Shown: in pieces, positions 42,637 to 52,061 of the stretch
Numbering within the stretch: the stretch's first letter is position 1
Layout: every line of letters begins with the position of its first letter
DNA from: JAVBNF01 sp031551725
Lineage (GTDB): Bacteria; Bacteroidota; Bacteroidia; Bacteroidales; P3
Direction: 5' to 3'
DNA length: 52,195 nucleotides
NCBI GenBank assembly: GCA_031551725.1
Contig: JAVBNF010000006.1
Span: 1-52,195, forward strand
Position numbers and translations under genes: made by a program
The notes under the pieces: generated by a model
Seen by the model: only the letters and a program-made list of their open reading frames with translations
Told to the model about the DNA's origin: nothing
Databases searched by the model: none

Positions 42637-42721
42637 TTTAAATAACCCGATCAAACAAGGTCGAGAGTTTAGCTCTCAACAAAAAAACAAAATTAGTAAA
42701 AAACCATTAAAAAATAAGAAA

Positions 42722-43090
42722 ATGGCTGACATTAAAACTTTGGCAGAACAATTAGTAAGCCTTACTGTAAAAGAAGTAAAAGAACTCGCAGATTTCTTGA
42801 AATCTGAATACGGCATCGAACCTGCAGTTGCAACTGTTGCAGTTGCTGCTGGTCCTGCTGCTGCGGCAGAAGAAGAAAAAACTGCATTCGATGTAATCTT
42901 GAAAGATGCAGGTGCTAACAAATTGGCAATCGTTAAATTGGTAAAAGAATTAACAAGCCTTGGATTGAAAGAATCTAAAGAACTTGTTGATACAGCACCA
43001 AAACCATTGAAAGAAGGCGTTTCCAAAGACGAAGCAGAAGCTTTGAAAAAACAATTGGAAGAAGCCGGTGCTCAAGTTGAAATTAAATAA
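42722..43090 (+). CDS. rplL: 50S ribosomal protein L7/L12
   Basis: A 122-residue stalk protein that recruits translation GTPases. The N-terminal dimerisation helices are followed by an Ala-rich hinge (AVAAGPAAAAEEEK, about 38-55). The globular C-terminal domain has KTAFDVILKDAGANKLAIVK and GLKESKELVDTAPKPLKEGV. Normal length. Confidence 0.99.
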   Translation: MADIKTLAEQLVSLTVKEVKELADFLKSEYGIEPAVATVAVAAGPAAAAEEEKTAFDVILKDAGANKLAIVKLVKELTSLGLKESKELVDTAPKPLKEGVSKDEAEALKKQLEEAGAQVEIK

Positions 43091-43113
43091 TTTCAACACC
43101 GCTCCAAACATTC

Positions 43114-43152
43114 AAGGAATACGGCTTTTTGAACGCAAAAAGCCGGTTCCTT
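43114..43152 (+). promoter_or_regulatory. hairpin between rplL and rpoB (attenuator or processing site)
   Basis: CGGCTTTTT (43122-43130) and AAAAAGCCG (43137-43145) form the stem, extended by AAGGA (43114-43118) with TCCTT (43148-43152). No T-run follows, so partial termination or RNA cleavage is more likely than a stop. Many bacteria use this gap to set rpoBC levels relative to ribosomal proteins. Confidence 0.65.
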
Positions 43153-43190
43153 ATTTGTGTTTAAACTTGTTCAATTAAAACTTTACAACC

Positions 43191-46100
43191 TTGGCAACAA
43201 AAGCAATTCAAAAAATTAACTTTGCATCCACTAAACATCAGGATTATTCTGACTTTTTGGATATCCAGTTGAAGTCGTTCCAAGACTTTTTCCAATTGGA
43301 AACAAACCCGGAAAATCGTGCAACGGAAGGCCTTTTTAAAGTGTTTGCAGAGAATTTTCCTATTACGGATGCTCGTAATAATTTTGTTCTTGAATTTTTA
43401 GATTATTATGTTGATCCTCCACGCTACACAATCGAAGAGTGTTTGGATCGTGGATTGACATACAGCGTTCCGTTGAAAGCAAAACTGAAATTGTATTGCA
43501 CAGACCCGGAACACGAAGATTTTGAAACGATCGTTCAAGACGTTTATTTGGGTATGATTCCCTACATGACGCCGCGTGGCTCATTTGTCGTGAACGGCGC
43601 CGAACGTGTAATTGTTTCCCAGTTGCACCGCTCGCCGGGCGTGTTCTTCGGAACAAGCTACCACTCGAACGGTCAGCAATTATTCTCCGCACGTATTATC
43701 CCTTTCAAGGGATCGTGGATGGAGTTCACAACCGACATTAACAACGTGATGTACGCTTACATTGATCGTAAGAAAAAACTTCCGATCACCACCTTGTTGA
43801 GAGCTATCGGCTATGAAACAGACAAAGACATCTTGGAAATATTCGACCTCGCTGAAGAAGTGAAGGTAAGTAAATCCGGATTGAAAAAATATATCGGACG
43901 CCGCCTCGCTGCGCGTGTTGTTCGTGCATGGATCGAAGATTTCGTGGATGAAGATACCGGCGAAGTTGTGTCTATCGAACGTACCGACGTTCTTATCGAA
44001 CGCGAAGTGGAATTGCAAAAAGAACACATCGACATCATCGTTGATGCTAACGTAAAAGCAATTCTCCTCCACCGCGAAATTATCGAAGGCGAAAGCCAAA
44101 CCGACTGCTCGATTATCTTTAACACCTTGCAAAAGGATGCGGCCAATAATGCCAAGGAAGCCGTAGAATACATCTATCGTCAGTTGAGAAATGCAGAACC
44201 GCCGGATGAAGAAACTGCTCGCGGTATCATCGATAAACTTTTCTTCTCCGACAAACGCTACGATGTGGGAGAAGTTGGTCGTTACCGTATCAACAAAAAA
44301 TTGAACATGCCTACGCCGCTCAACGTTCGCGTGTTGACAAAAGAAGATATCATTTCCATCATCAAATACTTGATCGAGTTGATTAACTCGCAAGCCGAAG
44401 TGGATGATATCGACCACTTGAGCAACCGCCGTGTTCGTACGGTAGGAGAGCAGTTGTACGCTCAATTCGGTGTTGGTTTGTCGCGTATGGCGCGCACCAT
44501 CCGTGAGCGTATGAACGTTCGTGACAACGAAGTGTTCACGCCGATGGATTTGATCAATGCAAAAACATTATCGTCCGTTATCAACTCGTTCTTTGGAACC
44601 AACCAGCTTTCGCAATTTATGGACCAAACCAACCCTCTTTCCGAGCTTACGCACAAACGTCGTATCTCTGCTTTGGGACCTGGAGGTCTTTCCCGCGAAC
44701 GTGCCGGTTTCGAGGTGCGTGACGTTCACTACACACACTATGGTCGTTTGTGTACGATTGAAACACCTGAAGGTCCGAACATTGGTTTGATTTCTTCACT
44801 TTGCGTTTACGCAACCATCAATAAACTCGGATTTATTGAAACGCCTTACTACAAAGTTACCAAAGGTAAAGTGGCGATTAATGAAGCTCCGATTTTTTTG
44901 ACTGCCGAAGAAGAAGAAGATAAAATCATCGCGCAAGCAAAAACACCGTTGAAAAACGATGGAACATTTGCTGAAAATCGTGTGAAAGCTCGTTATTTGG
45001 CCGATTATCCAATCGTGGAAAAAGAAGAAATCCACTTGATGGACGTTGCGCCTAACCAAATTGCGTCGATTGCCGCTTCGTTGATTCCGTTCTTGGAACA
45101 CGATGATGCCAACCGTGCATTGATGGGCTCTAACATGATGCGTCAAGCCGTGCCGTTGTTGAATCCGGAAGTTCCTCTTGTTGGAACAGGTTTGGAATCT
45201 TCTGTGGCAAGAGACTCTCGCGTGTTGATTAACGCTGAAGGCGAAGGTGTCGTTACCTACGTTGATGCTAATCAAATTACAGTAAAATACAAATTAAGCG
45301 AAAAAGATTTGCTTACTCGTTTCGACGACGCTTTGAAAACGTACTACTTGACGAAGTTCCAACGTACGAATCAAAGTACTTGTGTGAACTTGGTGCCGAT
45401 CGTTCGCAAAGGCGACAAAGTTGTGAAAGGGCAAGTGTTGTGCGAAGGTTATGCTACTCAACAAGGAGAGCTTGCACTCGGACGCAACATGATGGTCGCT
45501 TTCATGCCTTGGAAAGGTTACAACTTCGAGGATGCGATTGTAATTTCTGAAAAAGTTGTTAAAGAAGATATTTTCACATCTATCCATATTGAAGAATATA
45601 CGTTGGACGTTCGCGAAACAAAACGTGGTATGGAAGAATTAACCAACGACATCCCGAACGTGAGCCAGGAAGCAACCAAAGATTTGGATGCTAACGGTTT
45701 AATTCGTATCGGTGCTGAAGTGGTTGAAGGTGATATCTTGATCGGTAAAATTACACCGAAAGGGGAATCGGATCCTACTCCGGAAGAAAAACTTTTACGT
45801 GCAATCTTCGGCGACAAAGCCGGCGACGTAAAAGATGCTTCGTTGAAAGTTCCGCCTTCCGTAACCGGTGTGATTATTGACAAACGCCTGTTCTCTCGCG
45901 TTATCAAAGATCGTAAATCCAAAGCAAAAGACAAAGATGTCTTGAAAGCAATGGAAAAAGAATTCAATACGGAATTGGCTGAATTGAAAAGCAAATTAAC
46001 CGACAAATTGATGGTGTTGCTTTCCGGCAAAACTTCCAACGGTGTTTACAATACATTGAAAGAAGAGTTGATCAGCAAAAAAGCGAAATTCACGTTGAAA

Positions 46101-47006
46101 GCGTTGAACGCAATTGATTATCAATCCGTACCGCCTCAAAAATGGACAACGGAAGCTGATACTAACAAAGCGGTAAACATCCTGTTGAATAACTACAGCA
46201 TCAAGTACAAAGAGTTGTTAGGCCATTTCCAACGTGATAAATTCACGGCGATGGTAGGCGACGATTTGCCTGCAGGTATCATTCAAATGGCGAAAGTTTA
46301 CATTGCTAAAAAACGTAAATTGACTGTTGGTGATAAAATGGCCGGCCGTCACGGTAACAAAGGTATCGTTGCTCGAATTGTTCGTGAAGAAGACATGCCG
46401 TTCCTCGAAGACGGAACACCGGTGGATATCGTTTTGAACCCACTGGGTGTACCTTCTCGTATGAACTTGGGACAGATCTACGAAACCGTTCTCGGATGGG
46501 CAGGAAAACGTTTGGGATTGCATTTCGAAACGCCAATTTTCGACGGTGCCGAAATCGAAGAAATCAAAGAATATACCGACAAAGCAGGTGTTCCTGAATA
46601 CGGTAGAACTTATTTGTACGACGGTGGAACCGGAGAACGCTTTGACCAACCTGCAACCGTAGGCTATATCTACATGATTAAACTTCACCACATGATCGAC
46701 GACAAAATGCACGCTCGTTCGATTGGGCCATACTCGCTCATCACTCAACAACCGTTGGGAGGTAAAGCTCAGTTTGGGGGACAACGTTTCGGGGAAATGG
46801 AAGTTTGGGCGCTTGAAGCATTCGGCGCATCGCACATCCTCCAAGAAGTGTTGACGGTGAAATCCGATGATGTTGTTGGTCGTGCCAAAACATACGAAGC
46901 AATTGTTAAAGGTGATAACATGCCGAAACCGGGTATTCCGGAATCGTTCAACGTGTTGATCCACGAATTGCGCGGTCTTGGCTTGGAAATGACATTCGAA
47001 GATTAA
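43191..47006 (+). CDS. rpoB: RNA polymerase beta subunit
   Basis: A 1271-residue catalytic core subunit. Conserved parts include FVVNGAERVIVSQLHRSPGVFF, FFGTNQLSQFMDQTNPL and ALGPGGLSRERAGFEVRDVH (rifampicin-binding region, about 460-500), GRNMMVAFMPWKGYNFEDAI, and at the C-terminus KMAGRHGNKG and GGQRFGEMEVWALEA. The start is TTG: the conserved INFASTKHQDY begins eight codons after it, no ATG lies in frame upstream, and the first in-frame ATG is well inside the conserved part. Confidence 0.98.
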   Translation: MATKAIQKINFASTKHQDYSDFLDIQLKSFQDFFQLETNPENRATEGLFKVFAENFPITDARNNFVLEFLDYYVDPPRYTIEECLDRGLTYSVPLKAKLKLYCTDPEHEDFETIVQDVYLGMIPYMTPRGSFVVNGAERVIVSQLHRSPGVFFGTSYHSNGQQLFSARIIPFKGSWMEFTTDINNVMYAYIDRKKKLPITTLLRAIGYETDKDILEIFDLAEEVKVSKSGLKKYIGRRLAARVVRAWIEDFVDEDTGEVVSIERTDVLIEREVELQKEHIDIIVDANVKAILLHREIIEGESQTDCSIIFNTLQKDAANNAKEAVEYIYRQLRNAEPPDEETARGIIDKLFFSDKRYDVGEVGRYRINKKLNMPTPLNVRVLTKEDIISIIKYLIELINSQAEVDDIDHLSNRRVRTVGEQLYAQFGVGLSRMARTIRERMNVRDNEVFTPMDLINAKTLSSVINSFFGTNQLSQFMDQTNPLSELTHKRRISALGPGGLSRERAGFEVRDVHYTHYGRLCTIETPEGPNIGLISSLCVYATINKLGFIETPYYKVTKGKVAINEAPIFLTAEEEEDKIIAQAKTPLKNDGTFAENRVKARYLADYPIVEKEEIHLMDVAPNQIASIAASLIPFLEHDDANRALMGSNMMRQAVPLLNPEVPLVGTGLESSVARDSRVLINAEGEGVVTYVDANQITVKYKLSEKDLLTRFDDALKTYYLTKFQRTNQSTCVNLVPIVRKGDKVVKGQVLCEGYATQQGELALGRNMMVAFMPWKGYNFEDAIVISEKVVKEDIFTSIHIEEYTLDVRETKRGMEELTNDIPNVSQEATKDLDANGLIRIGAEVVEGDILIGKITPKGESDPTPEEKLLRAIFGDKAGDVKDASLKVPPSVTGVIIDKRLFSRVIKDRKSKAKDKDVLKAMEKEFNTELAELKSKLTDKLMVLLSGKTSNGVYNTLKEELISKKAKFTLKALNAIDYQSVPPQKWTTEADTNKAVNILLNNYSIKYKELLGHFQRDKFTAMVGDDLPAGIIQMAKVYIAKKRKLTVGDKMAGRHGNKGIVARIVREEDMPFLEDGTPVDIVLNPLGVPSRMNLGQIYETVLGWAGKRLGLHFETPIFDGAEIEEIKEYTDKAGVPEYGRTYLYDGGTGERFDQPATVGYIYMIKLHHMIDDKMHARSIGPYSLITQQPLGGKAQFGGQRFGEMEVWALEAFGASHILQEVLTVKSDDVVGRAKTYEAIVKGDNMPKPGIPESFNVLIHELRGLGLEMTFED

Positions 47007-47057
47007 TCTGAGAATTGAGAGTTAAATTTAGTTTGTAAAAAAATAAAGGATATAAAA

Positions 47058-50000
47058 ATGGCGTTGAAAAAAGATGCACAATCCGTAAGGGATTTTTCAA
47101 AGATTACCATCAGCCTTGCCTCTCCGGAAGCAATTTTGGAGCGTTCGCATGGCGAAGTAATCAAGCCGGAAACTATTAATTACCGTACTTACAAACCCGA
47201 ACGCGACGGTTTGTTCTGCGAGCGTATTTTCGGTCCTACTAAAGACTGGGAATGTCATTGCGGTAAATACAAACGCATTCGTTACAAAGGTATCGTTTGC
47301 GACCGTTGCGGGGTTGAAGTAACCGAGAAAAAAGTTCGCCGCGAGCGTATGGGACATATCCAATTGGTAGTGCCTGTTGCACACATTTGGTTTTTCCGTT
47401 CACTTCCGAATAAAATCGGTGCTTTGCTCGGTATCCAATCTAAAAAATTGGAAGCAATTATCTATTATGAAAAATATGTGGTAATTCAACCGGGTATCAA
47501 AGAACAAGACGGTGTTCAAGAAAAACAATTGCTTTCGGAAGAAGAATATTTCAATATTATCGACAGCTTGCCTGCCGACAATCAAAACTTGGAAGATACT
47601 GATCCGAACAAATTCATTGCTAAAATGGGTGGTGAAGCGTTGTACGATATGTTAATTCGTTTGAATTTGGAAGAATTGACTTATCAATTGCGCCATCAAG
47701 CAGATGTTGAGACATCTCAACAACGTAAGCAAGAAGCATTGAAACGCTTGAATGTTGCCGAATCGTTCCGCGAATCGCAAGAACGTATCGAAAACCGTCA
47801 GGAATGGATGGTGTTGAAAGTAGTTCCGGTTATTCCACCGGATTTGCGCCCGTTGGTGCCATTGGATGGTGGACGTTTTGCTACGTCTGACTTGAACGAT
47901 TTGTACCGTCGTGTGATCATCCGTAACAATCGTTTGAAAAAATTGATCGAAATCAAAGCTCCGGATGTGATCATGCGTAACGAAAAACGTATGTTGCAAG
48001 AAGCTGTTGATTCATTGTTCGACAATTCACGTAAAGTGAGCTCTGTAAAAACAGAATCGAACCGCGCATTGAAATCTTTGTCGGATAGCTTGAAAGGTAA
48101 ACAAGGTCGTTTCCGTCAAAACTTGTTGGGTAAACGTGTTGACTACTCTGGTCGTTCGGTTATTGTGGTAGGTCCGGAATTGAAATTGAACGAGTGCGGT
48201 TTGCCGAAAGACATGGCAGCCGAATTGTTCAAACCGTTTATCATTCGCAAAATGCTCGAAAGAGGTGTTGTAAAAACGGTGAAATCTGCGAAGAAAATTG
48301 TTGAGCGCAGAGATCCGATCGTTTTGGATATCCTCGAAAATATTTTAAAGGGACATCCGGTCATGTTGAACCGTGCGCCGACCTTGCACCGCTTGGGTAT
48401 CCAAGCATTCCAACCGAAAATGGTGGAAGGTAAAGCCATCCGTTTGCACCCACTCGTTTGTACGGCCTTCAATGCCGACTTTGACGGTGACCAAATGGCT
48501 GTTCACGTACCGCTTGGAAATGCTGCTATTTTGGAAGCCCAATTGTTAATGTTGGCTTCTCACAATATCTTGAACCCTGCTAACGGTGCGCCGATTACGG
48601 TACCTTCGCAAGATATGGTTTTGGGTCTGTATTATTTGACCAAAGGCCGCAAAAGCGAAGGCGATATCAAAGTGAAAGGTGAAGGTTCTATTTTCTATTC
48701 TGCAGAAGAAGTTGAAATCGCATTCAATGAAAAACGTGTGGAATTGCACGCTTGGATTAAAGTTCGTCGTGAAAACAACGAAGGACAAATCGAGATTATC
48801 GAAACGACTGTTGGTCGTGTATTGTTCAATAAAGTTGTACCGCCTGCATACGGATATATCAATGAAGTATTAACGAAGAAATCGTTGCGCGACATTATCT
48901 CCGATGTGTTGAAAAAAACAGGTACTGCCGCTACTGCTCAATTCCTCGATGATATCAAGAATTTGGGATATATGACCGCTTTCCGCGGAGGTTTATCGTT
49001 CAACTTGGGCGACGTTATCGTTCCTGCAATCAAAGAAGAATTAATTGCCAAAGCAAACGAAGACGTTGATGAAGTAATGAATAACTATAACATGGGATTT
49101 ATTACCAACAACGAGCGTTACAACCAAATTATCGATATTTGGACACATACCAACTCGAAATTGACCAATACGGTGATGAAACAATTAACCACCGACCGTC
49201 AAGGATTTAACTCAGTATTCATGATGTTGGATTCCGGAGCACGGGGTTCGAAAGAGCAGATTCGTCAGCTTTGCGGTATGCGGGGACTTATGGCGAAACC
49301 GCAAAAATCGGGTTCTGCCGGTGGTGAAATTATCGAAAACCCCATCTTGTCAAACTTTAAAGAAGGTTTGTCAGTATTGGAGTACTTTATTTCTACGCAC
49401 GGTGCTCGTAAAGGTTTGGCCGATACCGCTTTGAAAACTGCCGATGCCGGTTATTTAACACGTCGTTTGGTGGACGTTGCACAGGATGTAATCATCTCTG
49501 AAGAAGATTGCGGAACATTGCGCGGCTTGCCGACAACGGCATTGAAGAAAAACGAAGAAGAAGTGGAAAGTTTGCACGATCGTATTTTGGGTCGTACGAC
49601 TTTGCACGATATTTACCATCCTATTACCAAAGAACTCATTGCTGCAGCGGGTACAGAACTTAACGAAGAGATCTCTGCTAAAATTCAAGAGTCGCCGATC
49701 GAAGAAGTTGAAATTCGTTCGGTATTGACTTGTGAATCGAAAAAAGGCGTTTGTGCTAAATGTTACGGACGTAACTTGGCAACTGCTAAAATGGTTCAAA
49801 AAGGAGAAACTGTGGGTGTTATTGCTGCACAATCCATCGGTGAGCCAGGTACACAGCTTACGTTGCGTACGTTCCACGTTGGGGGGGTTGCCGGTGGTAA
49901 TATTGGTAATGGTTCTCGAATTGAATCAAAACACAACGGTGTTTTGGAAATCGAAGAATTACGTTCTTTCCCATACGAAAACGAAGAAGGTCAAAAGTAT

Positions 50001-51329
50001 GACTTGGTAATCGGACGTTCTGCGGAAATGCGTATTGTTGATAAAGATACTAAAATTACATTGGCATCTGCATTGATTCCTTATGGTGCTGCATTGTATT
50101 TCAAGAATGGTGCAAGCGTAAAACAAGGCGATTTGATTGCCGATTGGGATCCGTATAACGCTGTTATCATCTCTGAAGCAGGTGGTACGGTTTCTTATCA
50201 AGATATTATTGAAAACGTTACTTATCGTGTGGAATCAGATGATCAAACCGGTTATAAAGACCGTGTGGTTATCGAATCTCGTCAAAAATCACGCAACCCG
50301 TCTATCAACATTGTTGCAGCAGGCGGCGAAGTTGTGAAAATTTATGACATTCCGGTAGGTGCGCACATCTTTGTTGATGATCGTAAGAAAATCAAAGCTG
50401 GTGATATTTTGGTGAAAATTCCTCGTTCGTTCGGTAAATCGGGCGATATCACGGGAGGTTTGCCGCGTGTAACCGAGTTGTTCGAAGCTCGTAATCCGTC
50501 AGACCCTGCTGTTGTTGCCGAATTCGACGGTATTGTAACCTTCGGTAAAAAACTGAAACGTGGAAACCGCGAAGTATTTATCACTTCAAGAATGGGAGAA
50601 ACCAAATCGTATTTGATTTCAACTTCAAAACAAATTTTGGCGCAAGAAAATGACTACATTAAGGCCGGTACGCCGTTGTCAGAAGGTGCAATTACACCGT
50701 CTGATATTTTGGCGATTAAAGGGCCGATGAAAGTACAAGAGTATATCGTTAATGAAATTCAAGAGGTTTACCGTTTACAAGGGGTAAAAATCAACGATAA
50801 ACACTTCGAAATTATTGTACGTCAAATGATGCGTAAAATAGAAATTGCAGATCCGGGTGATACTACATTCTTGGAAGGCGAATTGGCCAACAAAACGGAC
50901 TTTATGGAAGTAAACGACGATTTGTACGGCAAAATGGTCATCGAAGAAGCTGGTGATTCTGAAAACTTGAAACCAGGACAAATCGTAACTGCTCGTAAGC
51001 TCCGCGATGAGAACTCTGCTTTGAAACGTAGAGATAAAGCCTTGGTAATTGCACGTGATGCACGTCCTGCAACAGGTCGTCAAATTTTGCAAGGGATTAC
51101 TAAAGCCTCGTTGCACACTAAGAGCTTCTTGTCTGCTGCTTCTTTCCAAGAAACTACGAAAGTACTTACGGAAGCCGCTGTAAGCGGAAAAACCGACTAC
51201 TTGATCGGCTTGAAAGAAAACGTTTTGGTTGGGCATTTGATTCCTGCCGGAACGGGTTTGAGAGAGTATAATGACTTGGTTGTATACAACAAAGCAGAAC
51301 ACGAAGCAATGGCTGCTGCTAAAAAATAA
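47058..51329 (+). CDS. rpoC: RNA polymerase beta' subunit
   Basis: A 1423-residue core subunit. The N-terminal zinc ribbon is CHCGKYKRIRY...CDRCG (about 69-90). The catalytic NADFDGDQMAVH binding two magnesium ions lies near residue 472. The bridge-helix and trigger-loop region includes QIRQLCGMRGLMAKP, and a second zinc site appears in CESKKGVCAKCYGRNL. The C-terminal jaw and SI3-type insert segments are of ordinary Bacteroidota size. It is 51 bp after rpoB and 5 bp before the DUF3467 gene. Confidence 0.99.
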   Translation: MALKKDAQSVRDFSKITISLASPEAILERSHGEVIKPETINYRTYKPERDGLFCERIFGPTKDWECHCGKYKRIRYKGIVCDRCGVEVTEKKVRRERMGHIQLVVPVAHIWFFRSLPNKIGALLGIQSKKLEAIIYYEKYVVIQPGIKEQDGVQEKQLLSEEEYFNIIDSLPADNQNLEDTDPNKFIAKMGGEALYDMLIRLNLEELTYQLRHQADVETSQQRKQEALKRLNVAESFRESQERIENRQEWMVLKVVPVIPPDLRPLVPLDGGRFATSDLNDLYRRVIIRNNRLKKLIEIKAPDVIMRNEKRMLQEAVDSLFDNSRKVSSVKTESNRALKSLSDSLKGKQGRFRQNLLGKRVDYSGRSVIVVGPELKLNECGLPKDMAAELFKPFIIRKMLERGVVKTVKSAKKIVERRDPIVLDILENILKGHPVMLNRAPTLHRLGIQAFQPKMVEGKAIRLHPLVCTAFNADFDGDQMAVHVPLGNAAILEAQLLMLASHNILNPANGAPITVPSQDMVLGLYYLTKGRKSEGDIKVKGEGSIFYSAEEVEIAFNEKRVELHAWIKVRRENNEGQIEIIETTVGRVLFNKVVPPAYGYINEVLTKKSLRDIISDVLKKTGTAATAQFLDDIKNLGYMTAFRGGLSFNLGDVIVPAIKEELIAKANEDVDEVMNNYNMGFITNNERYNQIIDIWTHTNSKLTNTVMKQLTTDRQGFNSVFMMLDSGARGSKEQIRQLCGMRGLMAKPQKSGSAGGEIIENPILSNFKEGLSVLEYFISTHGARKGLADTALKTADAGYLTRRLVDVAQDVIISEEDCGTLRGLPTTALKKNEEEVESLHDRILGRTTLHDIYHPITKELIAAAGTELNEEISAKIQESPIEEVEIRSVLTCESKKGVCAKCYGRNLATAKMVQKGETVGVIAAQSIGEPGTQLTLRTFHVGGVAGGNIGNGSRIESKHNGVLEIEELRSFPYENEEGQKYDLVIGRSAEMRIVDKDTKITLASALIPYGAALYFKNGASVKQGDLIADWDPYNAVIISEAGGTVSYQDIIENVTYRVESDDQTGYKDRVVIESRQKSRNPSINIVAAGGEVVKIYDIPVGAHIFVDDRKKIKAGDILVKIPRSFGKSGDITGGLPRVTELFEARNPSDPAVVAEFDGIVTFGKKLKRGNREVFITSRMGETKSYLISTSKQILAQENDYIKAGTPLSEGAITPSDILAIKGPMKVQEYIVNEIQEVYRLQGVKINDKHFEIIVRQMMRKIEIADPGDTTFLEGELANKTDFMEVNDDLYGKMVIEEAGDSENLKPGQIVTARKLRDENSALKRRDKALVIARDARPATGRQILQGITKASLHTKSFLSAASFQETTKVLTEAAVSGKTDYLIGLKENVLVGHLIPAGTGLREYNDLVVYNKAEHEAMAAAKK

Positions 51330-51334
51330 GAGCG

Positions 51335-51643
51335 ATGGAAAAGATTGAACAAGAAAATCAAATTAACATTGAGTTGAGCGCAGAAGTTGCCGAAGGAATT
51401 TATTCCAATTTGGCGGTGATTACGCACTCTCAATCGGAATTCATCCTTGATTTTATCAAGATGATGCCCGGTGTGCCGAAAGCACATGTGAAATCGCGTA
51501 TTATTTTAACGCCGCAGCATGCCAAACGCTTGATGAGCGCATTACACGATAATCTTACCAAATTTGAAAGCCGTTTCGGACAAATCCGTGAGCCGGAAGA
51601 TTTGCAAGGGTTAACCTACAATATGCCGGCTGCAAAAGCGTAA
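51335..51643 (+). CDS. DUF3467 domain-containing protein
   Basis: A 102-residue protein typical of DUF3467: IELSAEVAEGIYSNLAVITHSQSEFILDFIKMMPG, then KAHVKSRIILTPQHAKRLMSALHDNL. Small conserved protein of unknown role, commonly placed right after rpoC in Bacteroidota, with which it is co-transcribed. Confidence 0.93.
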   Translation: MEKIEQENQINIELSAEVAEGIYSNLAVITHSQSEFILDFIKMMPGVPKAHVKSRIILTPQHAKRLMSALHDNLTKFESRFGQIREPEDLQGLTYNMPAAKA

Positions 51644-51664
51644 ATCAAAAGCATATCAATCAAG

Positions 51665-51695
51665 CGGGCATTCGAGAAATCGGATGCCCGTTTTT
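51665..51695 (+). terminator. intrinsic terminator of the rpoBC operon
   Basis: CGGGCAT (51665-51671) and ATGCCCG (51684-51690), with an inner CG pair, form the stem, followed by TTTTT. Confidence 0.92.
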
Positions 51696-51723
51696 GTTTT
51701 ATTAAATATTTTTTGTAAATTTG
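51693..51723 (+). promoter_or_regulatory. promoter of leader C and the third FISUMP-type gene
   Basis: TTTG (51693-51696), 19 bp, TAAATTTG (51716-51723). Its -33 element shares the T-run of the preceding terminator. Confidence 0.65.
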
Positions 51724-51739
51724 CAAAAATAAATGCACG

Positions 51740-51783
51740 ATGTGCGATATACGAGGTTGTTCCTCACATCGTATCTCGTACAT
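51740..51783. repeat. palindromic module upstream of leader C
   Basis: Bases 51740-51756 (ATGTGCGATATACGAGG) face CCTCACATCGTATCTCGTAC (51762-51781), pairing with a 5-base gap. It is homologous to the module at 18762-18812 and sits at the same place relative to promoter and leader. Confidence 0.75.
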
Positions 51784-51838
51784 AAAAAAACTAAAACAAT
51801 TTATATAGAAAAACACTAATTAAACATAAATAAAAAAA

Positions 51839-51994
51839 GCGTAAGCTTAAATTCTTTTTTCGAAAACGACCAAAACTTTCAACCAGAAGAATTAATAAGC
51901 GATACGCTCACGTTGTGTCAACGGCGTGAGTTGTGTCTTATTTCTGGTTAGGTGCTTGGTCGTACCTCGAAAAAAATAAGAATTCAACTCGCGC
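51839..51994 (+). promoter_or_regulatory. structured leader RNA, copy C
   Basis: P1: GCGTAAG..TTCTT (51839-51856) with AAGAA..CTCGCGC (51978-51994). P2: TTTTTTCG (51855-51862) with CGAAAAAA (51968-51975). P3: ACGACCAA (51866-51873) with TTGGTCGT (51956-51963). P4: AACCAGAA (51881-51888) with TTCTGGTT (51942-51949). P5: AATAAG (51894-51899) with CTTATT (51937-51942). P6: CTCACG (51907-51912) with CGTGAG (51925-51930), fully Watson-Crick here. P2 and P4 differ from both other copies while staying complementary. A UUCG-type hairpin (AGCCC/GGGCT) follows before the ATG. Confidence 0.75.
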
Positions 51995-52061
51995 CTTTTT
52001 TATTTACATACAGCCCCTTCGGGGCTTGATGGAAAATGATTAACAATAAATAAAACACAAC

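Noticed and set aside
43363..46964. Long minus-strand frames opposite rpoB
   Set aside because: Shadows of a strongly biased coding sequence; no family similarity, starts or promoters.
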